Below are positions 15,829 through 24,862 of a stretch of DNA of 64,000 nucleotides, piece after piece; position 1 is the stretch's first letter, and every line of letters begins with the position of its first letter. A program made the translations under genes and the position numbers. Below the pieces are notes generated by a model that saw only the letters and a program-made list of their open reading frames with translations, was not told the DNA's origin and searched no databases. The stretch comes from Bog-473 sp963783965 (GTDB lineage Bacteria > Actinomycetota > Acidimicrobiia > Acidimicrobiales > RAAP-2), in contig CAWAPQ010000008.1 in the NCBI GenBank assembly GCA_963783965.1, positions 1 to 64,000 on the forward strand, in the 5' to 3' direction.

Positions 15829-16983
15829 ATGAGACAGAGGCCGGGCCTAACGCCTGAACAGCGAGCGATGGCCCTGCGCCTTCGGGCCAGGGGGTTCACG
15901 TTCAAGGAGATCGGCGAACAGATCGACGTATCGAAGAGCAGCGCGCAGAATGCCGTGACCGGGTTGACGATACGAACTGCCAAGCCACCCTCGTGGACGC
16001 CTGGGCCTGGTCGGCTGATGCTCGAGGAGCGTGAGGAGATCAGTCTGGGGCTGCACCGGGGCGCGAGCTTCAGCTCCATTGCCGGTGGCCTCGGTCGCTC
16101 GCTGAGCACGGTGTCTCGAGAAGTGGCCGCCAACGGTGGGCGCTGTGGCTATCGAGCCTGGCGGGCCCACCAGCGGGCCGCGCAGCGGACGCTACGGCCC
16201 AAGACCCAGAAGCTGGCCAAACCCGAGCTGGCCACCCAGGTCACGAAGTGGCTGCAGAAGTGGTGGTCACCCGAAGAGATCTCGACGCGCTTGCGTCACG
16301 AGTTTCCTCACGATCCGATGATGTGGGTGAGCCACGAGACGATCTACAAATCCCTCTTTGTCCAGGGCAGAGGTGAATTGCGCCGCGAGCTGACCCGTTG
16401 CCTGCGATCGGGGCGGACTCAGCGACGCCCACGAGGGCGCAGCGACACTCGTGGGCGCATTCCGGGGATGGTCATGATCAGCGAGCGCCCGGCCGAAGTC
16501 CAAGACCGGGCCATCCCGGGTCACTGGGAGGGCGACCTCATCATTGGCAAGGGGAACCGCTCAGCGGTGGGCACCCTCGTCGAGCGTTCCACCCGCTACG
16601 TGATGTTGTTGCACCTTCCCGATGGCTGGAAGGCAGATCAGGTGGACGCGGCCATGCGCACCACGATCCGCAAACTTCCCAAGGACCTGATTCGCACAAT
16701 CACCTGGGACCAAGGCAAAGAGATGAACCGCCATGCCAACTTCACGGTCGACACCGGCATCCCGATCTACTTCTGCGACCCCCACAGTCCTTGGCAGCGC
16801 GGTTCAAACGAGAACACCAACGGGCTGTTGCGCCAATACATGCCGAAGGGAACCGACCTGTCCCTTCTCACCCGAGGGGACCTCAGACGCATCGCGAAGA
16901 GCCTCAACGACCGCCCCCGCAAGACGCTCGGATATATGAAACCATCAGAGAAGCTCAGCGAGCTTCTTGCGCTCACCCCTTGA
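15829..16983 (+). mobile_element. IS30-family transposase gene
   Basis: A 384-residue IS30-type transposase. N-terminal HTH segments span about 8-50 (LTPEQRAMALRLRARGFTF) and 70-100 (FSSIAGGLGRSLSTVSREVA). The catalytic rve domain has D236 (HWEGDLIIG), D294 (ITWDQGKEM) and E328 (GSNENTNG), with the IS30 signature PHSPWQRGSNENTNGLLRQY. The reading frame is intact and full length, so the element may be active. It lies between the sulfation operon and the integrase, inside the proposed integrated element. The ends of the IS were not resolved. Confidence 0.9.
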
Positions 16984-17009
16984 ATCCGCCGTTGAATTCG
17001 GGCGGATTC
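16982..17009 (+). terminator. Hairpin overlapping the transposase stop codon
   Basis: GAATCCGCC (16982-16990) and GGCGGATTC (17001-17009) form a perfect nine-base stem with a ten-base loop that begins inside the TGA stop. There is no T-run. It may terminate transposase transcription or be part of the right end of the IS. Confidence 0.45.
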
Positions 17010-17142
17010 GGTGGACATTCCGAAGACGGGAGGCCAGCTCAGGGGACTCGTTCCGACCCCGTGGACGAACTCAACCACCTTGCCAACGTGTTGGACTTGG
17101 GGCGCTCGGTGCTCGGCTCGGCACAGCCAGGTGTGTGACCTC

Positions 17143-18810
17143 TTAGCTTTTGCCGTGGACCACACGCCCAAGGTGTTCGGCTGCCCGTTTGTCGGACGAC
17201 GCTCGAGATTTTGAGTAGTGACGCGTCAGCACTTGTGGACCGTGTCCTTGTCTCTCAGCGACGACGCTGATGTTGAAGCCGGCATCCAAGAGCTCAGAAG
17301 AAGTGAACTTCCGTAACGCAAGAATCGAGCCGTCGAAGTCGAGATCTCCTCGGCCCGAGCTCTTGGCCATCTCGCGTCGCTCGGCCGCCGCTACAGCGAG
17401 GCTCGCCCATCGCTCGCTGCGATCCAAAGCCTCACCTATGTCCCGATAGGACATACCGCTCATTGGAAGAGGTCCAGGCCTACCCGCAGGACGCGATGGG
17501 GGAGAGGATCGCCGGAGCCGTAGGGCTTCGTCCTCGAGTGCGACAACCTCAGGGTCCTTGTTCTCAATCCCGAGACAGCCCTTCAACACTGCGACTCGTT
17601 TGGTGAGGTGATCGGGTGGCATCGGCGTTGAGCAATCCAGATCCAGGCTGAAGAGAAAAGGGTCCGCAACGAGATCAACGCCGACATCAGCAGCGCGCTG
17701 CTTTGTCTCGTCACAGTGTCGCTTGAGCATCGCGATGGTTTCGGGGTCAATGTGGAAGGTCCTACTTTGTCGAGTCTTCGTTGTCTTGACCTTGCCGGCA
17801 GATGTGATGGCGGACGCAACTGTGATTTGGTTCTTCTTCCAGGCAACGGCCGACATCGGGATCCCAACGAGTTCACCTCTTCGGATACCCGTGACGGCGG
17901 CAAGCACCAGAAGCGGCGCGATATCGGGAGTCTCCTGGACCGCCGTTGAAAGCAAGAGTGAGAGTTCCTCGACCTCAGGTGGGGTCCGTGCTTGCGACCG
18001 ATACGTGCTCGTCGGCACCTGGAAGTCGACCATCGGGTTCCGGCTCGTCATGCCCCTTCGTTTTGCCCACCGAAAGAACGGGACATAGAGGCTCTTGGCC
18101 TGATTGAGGCGGGAGGAGCTGAGGCCGGCTTGCCGCATGACTCCGAAGAGTTTGTCCATGGTGGCGCTTTCGATCCGCTTGACCTGCTCCTTACCGATTG
18201 CGGGCGAGAACCACCGTTGATGGAGATAGCGATAGTCGATAATCGTCTTCTCTGCTCGACCTTTTTCCGTTCCCAGGTACTCGTCGAGGAACCGATCCAA
18301 TGCCACGTCAATCGTGATGTCCCGGTCCTCTTGGGTCTTCGGGAGCTGTGAATTGGTCATTTCATCTACAAATTCCGCCAAGAGCCCCGACGCTGCCGCC
18401 TTGCTCTTGGCTCGAACTGTGCTAGTGAACGATCGCGGACGGCCGTTGTCCCATCGGCCAATCGTGACTCGGAGTTCCCACGTCCCTGAACGCACGGCAC
18501 GCATCGAACCGGTCCCCTTGCGCGCCCTCGCTTTTGGCCGCGTCGCAATTTCAGAGTCACCTTCTAAGTGAAGATGATCGACACGTACGCACGCCGGATT
18601 CGCGCGACACGTCTGCACTCGCTGGTTCGGCAGAAGTGCACCCTGAGCGAGGTCCCAGGCCACGCGATGCGCTGTTCTCTCGACGCCGTCGACCTTGATC
18701 CGACCCGTCCCACGTTCGGGGTTCACACTGCCGAGCCACAGGTGATGCTCACCCGTCCGGTCAACGAGACGCTCGAAGCGCGTCGCCAGGTCTTCAGCCT
18801 TTCGACCCAT
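17143..18810 (-). CDS. Tyrosine-type site-specific integrase with an HNH-like N-terminal segment
   Basis: A 555-residue integrase, longer than usual. Residues 15-85 resemble an HNH/AP2-type DNA-binding unit (HHLWLGSVNPERGTGRIKVD ... CRANPACVRVDHLHLE). An arm-binding and core-binding part follows, and the catalytic domain has the first arginine in VTGIRRGEL and a late ALRKFTSSELLDAGFNISVV ... QGHGPQVLTRHYS. The RHT box reads LRKF, and the nucleophile is the Tyr of HYS. An extra HTH-like insert (YRDIGEALDRSERW) lies in the catalytic domain. It sits beside the tRNA-Lys gene with repeats between them, so it presumably integrates the element at 1-18925. Confidence 0.87.
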   Translation of the reverse strand: MGRKAEDLATRFERLVDRTGEHHLWLGSVNPERGTGRIKVDGVERTAHRVAWDLAQGALLPNQRVQTCRANPACVRVDHLHLEGDSEIATRPKARARKGTGSMRAVRSGTWELRVTIGRWDNGRPRSFTSTVRAKSKAAASGLLAEFVDEMTNSQLPKTQEDRDITIDVALDRFLDEYLGTEKGRAEKTIIDYRYLHQRWFSPAIGKEQVKRIESATMDKLFGVMRQAGLSSSRLNQAKSLYVPFFRWAKRRGMTSRNPMVDFQVPTSTYRSQARTPPEVEELSLLLSTAVQETPDIAPLLVLAAVTGIRRGELVGIPMSAVAWKKNQITVASAITSAGKVKTTKTRQSRTFHIDPETIAMLKRHCDETKQRAADVGVDLVADPFLFSLDLDCSTPMPPDHLTKRVAVLKGCLGIENKDPEVVALEDEALRLRRSSPPSRPAGRPGPLPMSGMSYRDIGEALDRSERWASLAVAAAERREMAKSSGRGDLDFDGSILALRKFTSSELLDAGFNISVVAERQGHGPQVLTRHYSKSRASSDKRAAEHLGRVVHGKS

Positions 18811-18889
18811 GTATTAAGCGTATCGATTCGGCGTATCGAAAGGCGTATCTGGGTTAAAACGGCGCCTGTTCATGTGCGATACGCTTAAT
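18811..18889. repeat. Arm-type repeats between integrase and tRNA-Lys
   Basis: GCGTATC occurs three times in direct orientation at 18818, 18831 and 18843, spaced 13 and 12 bases. A 13-base inverted repeat, ATTAAGCGTATCG (18813-18825) and CGATACGCTTAAT (18877-18889), encloses the array. The sites lie directly upstream of the integrase start and next to the tRNA 3' end, as expected for integrase or excisionase binding sites in an attachment region. They may also regulate the integrase promoter. Confidence 0.7.
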
Positions 18890-18925
18890 CCGAGATCAGC
18901 AGCGCCTCTGAACTGGGCTTTCGAG

Positions 18926-18997
18926 TGCGCCCCTCGGGATTCGAACCCGAAACCTGCGGATTAAGAGTCCGTTGCTCTGCCGTTGAGCTAGAGGCGC
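18926..18997 (-). tRNA. tRNA-Lys (anticodon CTT)
   Basis: On the minus strand the gene begins GCGCCTC and ends GGGGCGC plus discriminator A, forming a seven-base acceptor stem with one G-U pair. The anticodon arm is CGGA-CTCTTAA-TCCG, giving anticodon CTT, and the T arm is CGGGTTCGAATCCCG. CCA is not encoded. The 3' end faces the integrase, so this gene is the likely attachment site of the element to the left. Confidence 0.93.
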
Positions 18998-19267
18998 ACC
19001 GCAGAGTGTAGGCGAGTGGCCCTCGGTGTTCGGGAGGTTCGCCGCGTCGGCACCCGTAGTCCCGTCCCGGGCCTGTGCGACCCACGGGCGAACCCCTGGG
19101 CCTACCATCCGGCCACGCCGAACCATGGAGAAACGATCGGCGGGGAGGGAGCGCTGGACGCTGAGACTGACATTGGCGTCAGGTACACTCGCCCGGACCT
19201 GACGGCCCTCAACGAGGCGCCGAACGGGGTTCGGAGTGGCAACCGGCGGGGCCGGGGAGGGAGTGCG
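18998..19267. promoter_or_regulatory. Promoter region of the acyl-CoA dehydrogenase with a TGACA/GTCA palindrome
   Basis: About 270 bases with no separate gene. TGACATTGGCGTCA at 19168-19181 is an imperfect palindrome that recurs, with small changes, at 35824, 53535 and 57044. It lies 100 bases before the GTG start at 19268 and may be an operator of a TetR-type regulator. Confidence 0.45.
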
Positions 19268-20395
19268 GTGGAGCTCGAGTTCACGGGTGAGCAGGAGGAG
19301 CTGCGTGCCTCGGTCCGCTCTTTCCTCGAGAAGGAATGCTCCATCGACCTCGTGCGCGCCGTTGTCGAGACCGGCGACGCCCCCGAGAAGCTGTGGGGTT
19401 CCATGGTCGCCCTCGACTGGCCCGCCCTGGCCGTCCCCACGGAGTTCGGTGGTATCGGGCTGACCATTCTGGAAACGGCTGTCGTGGTGGAGGAGCTCGG
19501 CCGGGCGGTCGCCCCCGGCCCCTTGTTGGCCACCGTGACCCAGTTCGCCCCCGTTGTCCGTGAGGTCGGCTCGCCCGAGCAGCAACAGCAATTCCTCTCC
19601 GGCGTCGCGACCGGTGCCATCGCCGGGACGGTGGCGCTGGCCGACCACCCTCGGGCCTGGGGGTTGGACGACGTGACCATGACCGCCGAGCCGGCCGAGG
19701 GCGGGTGGCTCCTCACCGGAAAGAAGTTCGCCGTCCTGGCCGCCGAGGGCACCAACGAGGTCGTCGTCATCGCCCGGGCCCGCGAGGGGATGGGGGCCTT
19801 TGTCGTCCCGGCCGTCGACGCCGGATTGACCCCGGTGCAGTCGCTCGATGCGAGCCGGCCCCTGGCCGAGGCCACCCTTGACCATGTCTTCGTCCCGAGT
19901 GAGCGCGCCCTGGGTGAGCCCGGGAGCGCGGCGTCCACGCTCGGCATCGCGCGCGCCCTTCAGGAGGCGACCGTCGGGCTGGCGCTCGAGACGGTCGGCA
20001 CCTGCGACGCCCTCTTCGAGTTGCTCCTGGAGTACCTCAAGGAGCGCCAGCAGTTCGGCGTCGCCATCGGATCCTTCCAGGCGCTCAAGCACAAAATGAG
20101 CAACATGTTCCTCGCCATCGAGCGGGCCCGCTCCCTGTGCTATCTCGCCGTCGCCTCCATCAACGAGGACACGCCGACCCGTGCCACGGCGGTCTCCATG
20201 GCGAAGGCCGCCAGCGACGACTGCCAGAACCTGGTCGGCCGCGAATCGATCCAGTCCTTCGGTGGCATCGGGTACACCTGGGAGCACGACGCGCATCTCT
20301 ACGTCAAGCGGGCCGTCACCGATGGCGCGCTCTTCGGCAGCGCGGCCGTGCACTCGCTCGCCGTCGCCGCCAGCCTCGGCGTGGCGTCCGGCTGA
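19268..20395 (+). CDS. Acyl-CoA dehydrogenase
   Basis: A 375-residue flavin acyl-CoA dehydrogenase starting MELEFTGEQEELRASVRSFL. The N-terminal helical domain, middle beta domain (GTVALADHPRAWGLDDV) and C-terminal domain (ERQQFGVAIGSFQALKHKMSNM, FGGIGYTWEHDAHLYVKR) are all present. The usual catalytic Glu in a YEGT-type loop is not visible (DGALFGSAAVH), as in one subunit of the heterotetrameric steroid or side-chain FadE enzymes. It may need a second subunit. GGGGAGGG just upstream fits the GTG start. It is the first chromosomal gene right of the tRNA. Confidence 0.87.
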   Translation: MELEFTGEQEELRASVRSFLEKECSIDLVRAVVETGDAPEKLWGSMVALDWPALAVPTEFGGIGLTILETAVVVEELGRAVAPGPLLATVTQFAPVVREVGSPEQQQQFLSGVATGAIAGTVALADHPRAWGLDDVTMTAEPAEGGWLLTGKKFAVLAAEGTNEVVVIARAREGMGAFVVPAVDAGLTPVQSLDASRPLAEATLDHVFVPSERALGEPGSAASTLGIARALQEATVGLALETVGTCDALFELLLEYLKERQQFGVAIGSFQALKHKMSNMFLAIERARSLCYLAVASINEDTPTRATAVSMAKAASDDCQNLVGRESIQSFGGIGYTWEHDAHLYVKRAVTDGALFGSAAVHSLAVAASLGVASG

Positions 20396-20414
20396 GTCCG
20401 GGCAGACTGGCGCG

Positions 20415-20837
20415 GTGCGCCCCGGCGAATCCCTCATTGCCGCCCTGGACCTGGCGCCGCATCCCGAGGGCGGCTGGTACCGCCGCACGTGGGTAGCCGA
20501 CGCCGCCGCGGGCATGCGGCCCGCAGGCAGCGCCATCTACTACCTCCTGCTCCAGGGTGAGGTCTCTGCGCCGCATCGGATTGACGCCACCGAGCTGTGG
20601 CACTTCTACGACGGCGACCCCTTGGAGCTCTGTCGTGAGTGGCCCGACGGCCGTCGCGAGGTGCAGATCATCGGCCCGGACGTGGCAGCCGGGCACTCGC
20701 CCCAGGTCGCAGTGGACCCCGGCGTCTGGCAGTGGGCTCGCCCGCTCGGGCGCTACACCCTCGTCGGGGCGACTGTGACGCCGGCGTTCACCTTCGAGGG
20801 GTTCGAGCTCCGTCAGGACGCAGCCGGCCCGGCTTGA
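20415..20837 (+). CDS. Cupin-fold protein of the DUF985 family
   Basis: A 140-residue protein with the DUF985/cupin_5 signature HPEGGWYRRTW near residues 16-26, then IYYLLLQGEVSAPHRI, ELWHFYDGDPLEL and PGVWQWARPLGRYTLVGATV. It has the paired histidine pattern of cupins. Family members are small soluble proteins, some with epimerase or sugar-binding folds, and no reaction is known for this one. The GTG at 20415 follows the dehydrogenase closely, and the 3' end overlaps the convergent symporter gene by 25 bases. Confidence 0.8.
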   Translation: MRPGESLIAALDLAPHPEGGWYRRTWVADAAAGMRPAGSAIYYLLLQGEVSAPHRIDATELWHFYDGDPLELCREWPDGRREVQIIGPDVAAGHSPQVAVDPGVWQWARPLGRYTLVGATVTPAFTFEGFELRQDAAGPA

Positions 20838-22573
20838 GGCACCAGTCCGCGGTCAGCCACCGAGGGCACGCGCACCCGCTCGGGGAGATGGAGGGCCAGC
20901 AGCTGTTGGGTGACATCGCCCGGGATGGCGCGCGGCGTGGCCAGTGACAGCACAATCATCGTGAGGAAGGCCAGGGGCACCGTCCAGATCGCGGGCTCGC
21001 TCAGCAGGACGGCGGGCCAGCCGAACGAGCCGACGCCCACAATGGTGAGGAGGACGGCAATTGACGAGGCGAGGCCGCCGAGGATCAGCCCGCCGATGGC
21101 GCCGATCCAGGTGAAGCGGCGCCACCAGATCCCGAGGAGCAGGAGCGGGCAGAACGTCGATGCCGCGATGGCGAAGGCCCACCCGACGAGCACGTTGATG
21201 GAGATGTTGAGGACGGCCAGACCCAGCGCCGTCATGACGATGCCGATGGCGATGGCCGAGAAGCGGAAGGCCCGCACGCCGCCGCCCATGATGTCGTGGG
21301 ACAGCGCGCCGGACATGCTGATCAACAGGCCCGACGACGTCGAGAGGAACGCGGCGAAGGCGCCGGCGGCGACGAGTGCCCCCAGTACCACGCCGAGCGT
21401 GCCGGCCGCCATGATGCGCGGCAGGACGAGCACCACCGAGTCGGTCTGACCCGAGGTGTAGAGACCCGGCGCCTCCAGCCGGCCCAGCACGGCGAACACG
21501 GCCGGGAAGACGTAGAAGCAGCCGAGCAGCAGGAGGACGAACGCAGTGGTCCGGCGGGCCGCCTGCCCGTCGCGGTTGGTGTAGAAGCGGACGAGTATGT
21601 GTGGGAGCCCCATGGCACCGAGCACCGTGGCCAGGAGGACGCCGTAGGTGGCAGCCAGTGCGTGGTCGGGCCGTCCCCCCAACTGCAGGAGCGGCGAGGT
21701 CCAGGCCGCTCCGCTCATGACCGGATTGCTGTCGACGTGTGGTGCCGGTGACCCGGCGGGAAAGGTGAGGGTGGCACCCGACCCGATGCTGTGACGACCC
21801 TTGGTGAGCTCGAGCGGCCCGTGTCGCTCCACGCCGCCGACGGTGCCCGCTGCGGTCACCTCGACCCGCGCGGTCACGGTGATCACCTCCGCCTGCGGAA
21901 ATTGCACAGCGGTCCTGTGCGCGAAGGTCGGTGGCGCCGCCCCGGTCACCGTCGCCACCGGCGGGTGCTGGACGACGGCCAGCAGGACGAGGGCGGGGAC
22001 GGCGATGGCGACGATCTTGAGCCAGTACTGGAACGCCTGCACGAACGTGATGCCCTTCATGCCGCCGCTGGCGATCCCGAGAGTCACGATGGCGCCCAGC
22101 ACGACCACGCCGACCCAGACCGGCCCGCCTACGGCGACCTGCAGCGTGACACCGGCCCCCTTGAGCTGGGGGAGCAGGTAGAAGCCACAGATCAGGATGA
22201 CGGTGGCCGTGGCCGCCCGGCGCAGGGCGGGCGAGCCCAGACGGCCTTCGGCGAAGTCGGGAATGGTGTAGGCGCCGAATCGACGCAGCGGCGCCGCCAC
22301 CGCGGCCAGCAGGACCAGGTAGCCCGCCGCGTAGCCGACGGCGTACCAGAGCGCGCCGAGGCCCTCCAGCATGGCCAGCCCGGCCACTCCGAGGAAGGAG
22401 GCGGCGGACAGGTACTCCCCGGAGATGGCCGACGCGTTGAGCGGCGCCGGCACCTGACGGGCGGCCACCAGGAAGTCGGCCGGGGTGCGCGCCACGCGGA
22501 CGCCGCGCGCGCCGATGATCGCGGTGATGGCGGTCACTGCGATGATGGCGACGACCGACGCCGGTTCTGTCAT
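20813..22573 (-). CDS. Sodium:solute symporter, acetate permease (ActP)-like
   Basis: A 586-residue inner-membrane protein with about 13 hydrophobic segments. The N-terminal part reads DFLVAARQVPAPLNASAISGEYLSAASFLG, the conserved SSS sodium-site region. A large soluble insert lies at about 220-300. It is coupled by a four-base overlap to a small membrane protein gene, as ActP is to a DUF485 protein. Next to acetyl-CoA synthetase, a SatP transporter and a LytS/LytTR pair, it most likely takes up acetate or a similar short monocarboxylate with sodium. Confidence 0.87.
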   Translation of the reverse strand: MTEPASVVAIIAVTAITAIIGARGVRVARTPADFLVAARQVPAPLNASAISGEYLSAASFLGVAGLAMLEGLGALWYAVGYAAGYLVLLAAVAAPLRRFGAYTIPDFAEGRLGSPALRRAATATVILICGFYLLPQLKGAGVTLQVAVGGPVWVGVVVLGAIVTLGIASGGMKGITFVQAFQYWLKIVAIAVPALVLLAVVQHPPVATVTGAAPPTFAHRTAVQFPQAEVITVTARVEVTAAGTVGGVERHGPLELTKGRHSIGSGATLTFPAGSPAPHVDSNPVMSGAAWTSPLLQLGGRPDHALAATYGVLLATVLGAMGLPHILVRFYTNRDGQAARRTTAFVLLLLGCFYVFPAVFAVLGRLEAPGLYTSGQTDSVVLVLPRIMAAGTLGVVLGALVAAGAFAAFLSTSSGLLISMSGALSHDIMGGGVRAFRFSAIAIGIVMTALGLAVLNISINVLVGWAFAIAASTFCPLLLLGIWWRRFTWIGAIGGLILGGLASSIAVLLTIVGVGSFGWPAVLLSEPAIWTVPLAFLTMIVLSLATPRAIPGDVTQQLLALHLPERVRVPSVADRGLVPQAGPAAS

Positions 22574-22947
22574 TGCTCCTCGAGCAGCTCGACGAACTGC
22601 TGCTCCAGCCGTTCAGCCCGGCGCACGTACCAGTAGCCGAGCAACACGAGTGGGGGGTAGATCCCGCCGCCCAGAATGAGCAACGTGAGCGGGAGGCCCA
22701 CGACCTGGGCGGTCGCCAGCCACGGGAAGATGGCGGTGAGGAGCGGGTAGAGGGCGAGCAGGGCGAGGGCCGGCAGGAGCACGGTGGCGCAGGCGCCCCC
22801 CTGCGCGCGCATCAGCGAGGTCAGGAGCTCCCTCCCGTAGGCGTCGGGCTCGTAGAGGTCGTCGGGGGCCGGCGTGCTGGAGCGGCCCCCGGTTCGGCGC
22901 GCCTGGCTGCGCACGACTTGACGGGCGGGAGCCGACTCCGTTGTCAC
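22570..22947 (-). CDS. Small membrane partner of the symporter (DUF485-like)
   Basis: A 125-residue protein with a charged N-terminal half, two hydrophobic segments (ATVLLPALALLALYPLLTAIF and VGLPLTLLILGGGIYPPLVLLGYW) and an acidic coiled tail. The layout matches small proteins encoded with ActP-type symporters. Its start overlaps the LytTR gene stop and its stop overlaps the symporter start, so it is co-transcribed with both. It may stabilise or regulate the symporter. Confidence 0.72.
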   Translation of the reverse strand: MTTESAPARQVVRSQARRTGGRSSTPAPDDLYEPDAYGRELLTSLMRAQGGACATVLLPALALLALYPLLTAIFPWLATAQVVGLPLTLLILGGGIYPPLVLLGYWYVRRAERLEQQFVELLEEQ

Positions 22948-23687
22948 GAGGCCGGCGACCGCCGCGCGTGCCGCACGAGCCTGTCCCGGAGCTCCTTGGA
23001 ATGGCGCCGGCTGACCGGGAGGTCGAACGTGCCGACGCCGACCACGGTATGTCCCTGCGAGGTCCGCACTTCACGGATGTCGCGCAGCGACACGAGGTAG
23101 CTGCGGTGGACGCGTGCGAAGCCGTGGTCGCTCCAGTGCTCCTCGAGCACCCCCATGGGCAGGCGCACCAGGTGCTGCGCCCCGTCCCGCAGATGCAGTC
23201 GGACGTAGTCGCCCGACGACTCGACCCACGACACCTCGTCGCGGGACACCATCTTCGTCAGCGTGCCGATCTCGACCGCAATGGTGTCGAGCGACGCATC
23301 GTCCTCTTGGTCGGCCGGGCGCGGCAGGGCAACCCGGCTCAGCGCGGTCACGAGGCGCTCCTGCGTCACCGGCTTGAGGAGGTAGCCCGAGCCGCCCACG
23401 TCGAAGGCGGCCAGAGCATGCTCCTCGTGGGCCGTCACGAAGACGACGGCCGGTGGATGCGAGAATTGCGCCACGACGCGGGCGAGTTCGAGGCCGTCCA
23501 TGCCCGGCATTGCGATATCGAGGAGGACGACGTCGAAGTGCTCGTGGTGCAGGTGGTGGAGCGCATCGGTCGCCGAGCTCACCGCCCGCACGTGTGACGC
23601 CATGGCCGATTGCGTCAACAGGTAGACGAGTTCGTCGAGCGCGGGGGTCTCGTCGTCGACCGCCAACACGCTGAGCCCGGACGTCAC
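22944..23687 (-). CDS. LytTR-family response regulator
   Basis: A 247-residue regulator with an N-terminal receiver domain (VDDE acidic pocket, phospho-acceptor Asp in LLDIAMPGMDG, conserved Lys in YLLKPV) and a C-terminal LytTR DNA-binding domain (WVESSGDYVRLHL, FARVHRSYLVSLRDIREV, LPVSRRHSKEL). It overlaps the histidine-kinase gene upstream by four bases and the membrane-protein gene downstream by four. It would control the acetate transport genes on both sides. Confidence 0.92.
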   Translation of the reverse strand: MTSGLSVLAVDDETPALDELVYLLTQSAMASHVRAVSSATDALHHLHHEHFDVVLLDIAMPGMDGLELARVVAQFSHPPAVVFVTAHEEHALAAFDVGGSGYLLKPVTQERLVTALSRVALPRPADQEDDASLDTIAVEIGTLTKMVSRDEVSWVESSGDYVRLHLRDGAQHLVRLPMGVLEEHWSDHGFARVHRSYLVSLRDIREVRTSQGHTVVGVGTFDLPVSRRHSKELRDRLVRHARRSPAS

Positions 23688-24862
23688 GAGAGGACCCCGA
23701 CGTGGTACTTGGGGATCCGCAGGGTCACCCGGGTGCCGGCACCGGGCGCCGTCTCGACGGTGAGACGCGACTCGTCGCCGAAGACCGTCCGCAGGCGCTC
23801 GTCGACGTTGTGGAGTCCCACCCCCTCCTCGTCGCCCGTCCCGGCAAGGGCGCGTCGGATCTGCCCCGGTTCAGCCCCGACCCCGTCGTCCTCGACCGAG
23901 ACCTCGGCGTCGGTGTCGGCATCCATGATGGTGATCTCCAGGTGACCCGGCCTGCCGCTCGGCTCCAGCCCGTGGTGCACAGCGTTCTCCACCAGCGGTT
24001 GGAGCACGAAGGGCGGGAGCATGACGCTCAGCACCTCGGGTGCGACCCGGAGCGTGACCTCCAGCCGATCGCCGAAGCGCGCCCGCTCCAGGTCGAGGTA
24101 GGTGTCGACCAGGCGGAGCTCCTCGGCCATCGTCACGAACTGCCCGTGGCTGCGGAAGCTGTAGCGGATGAAGTCGGCGAATTGCACGAGGAGGTCGCGG
24201 GCCCGATCGGGATCGGAGCGTACGAAGGATTCGATCGCCGTGAGCGCGTTGTAGATGAAGTGCGGCGAGATCTGGGCGCGCAAGAACCGCAACTCGAACT
24301 GCACGGCCTTCCGACGTGAGCGATCGAGCTCGGCCAGCTGCAGCTGGGTGGAGACGAACTCGGCCACCTCCCCACTGAGCCGGAGGAGGCTGGCCGGTGC
24401 CGACGAGTCGAGCGCGATGATCGCCCCGACCACGCCGTCGTCCGTCGTGATGGGCACGACGATGCCACCCTGGAGCGGACAGGTCCCCGCGTTCTCGCAC
24501 GCGAGGTCGTGGGGGGAGAGGACCTGGGGCCGGCCGCTCGCGATGGCCACCTGCACGGTCCCCTCCGCCAGCGCGCAGTGCGCGGCGTCGATCCCTTCGG
24601 CTGCCAGTATCCCGAAGGTGTCGGCGATGGCGACGCCGGCCGTGCCGATCAAGTGACGGAGGTGGGGGATCGCTCGCTGCGCCGAGCTGTGGTTGAGGCC
24701 GGTCCGCAGTGGGGGGGCAGCCAGATTCGCCGTATGGAGGGTGGCCAACGCCGCGCGCTGCGTTGGCGTGCCGAGCCGCCGTTCGGAGCGCACGGCAAAG
24801 CGGATCACGATCACGATCACGACCACGACGCCCACGAGGGCGATCCACAGCGCCTCTTTCAT
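23684..24862 (-). CDS. LytS-type sensor histidine kinase
   Basis: A 392-residue kinase. One N-terminal membrane helix (IALVGVVVVIVIVIRFAV) is followed by a GAF-like sensor with several cysteines (CENAGTCPLQGG). The His_kinase domain carries the phospho-accepting His in ISPHFIYNAL, then the HATPase domain (ENAVHHG, DDGVGAEPGQ, GVGLHNVDERL). The ATG at 24862 has a GAAGGGGG ribosome-binding site and begins just before the membrane helix. It forms a two-component pair with the LytTR regulator and probably senses acetate or carbon status. Confidence 0.9.
   Translation of the reverse strand: MKEALWIALVGVVVVIVIVIRFAVRSERRLGTPTQRAALATLHTANLAAPPLRTGLNHSSAQRAIPHLRHLIGTAGVAIADTFGILAAEGIDAAHCALAEGTVQVAIASGRPQVLSPHDLACENAGTCPLQGGIVVPITTDDGVVGAIIALDSSAPASLLRLSGEVAEFVSTQLQLAELDRSRRKAVQFELRFLRAQISPHFIYNALTAIESFVRSDPDRARDLLVQFADFIRYSFRSHGQFVTMAEELRLVDTYLDLERARFGDRLEVTLRVAPEVLSVMLPPFVLQPLVENAVHHGLEPSGRPGHLEITIMDADTDAEVSVEDDGVGAEPGQIRRALAGTGDEEGVGLHNVDERLRTVFGDESRLTVETAPGAGTRVTLRIPKYHVGVLS

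Noticed and set aside
15400..17030. Terminal inverted repeats of the IS30 element
   Set aside because: The only similar stretches at the two sides (about 15505 and 17005) are in the same orientation, and no convincing inverted pair was found, so the IS borders are left open.
1..18900. A second copy of the tRNA-Lys 3' end (the other attachment site)
   Set aside because: No stretch matching the T arm and acceptor end was seen to the left of the tRNA within the window.
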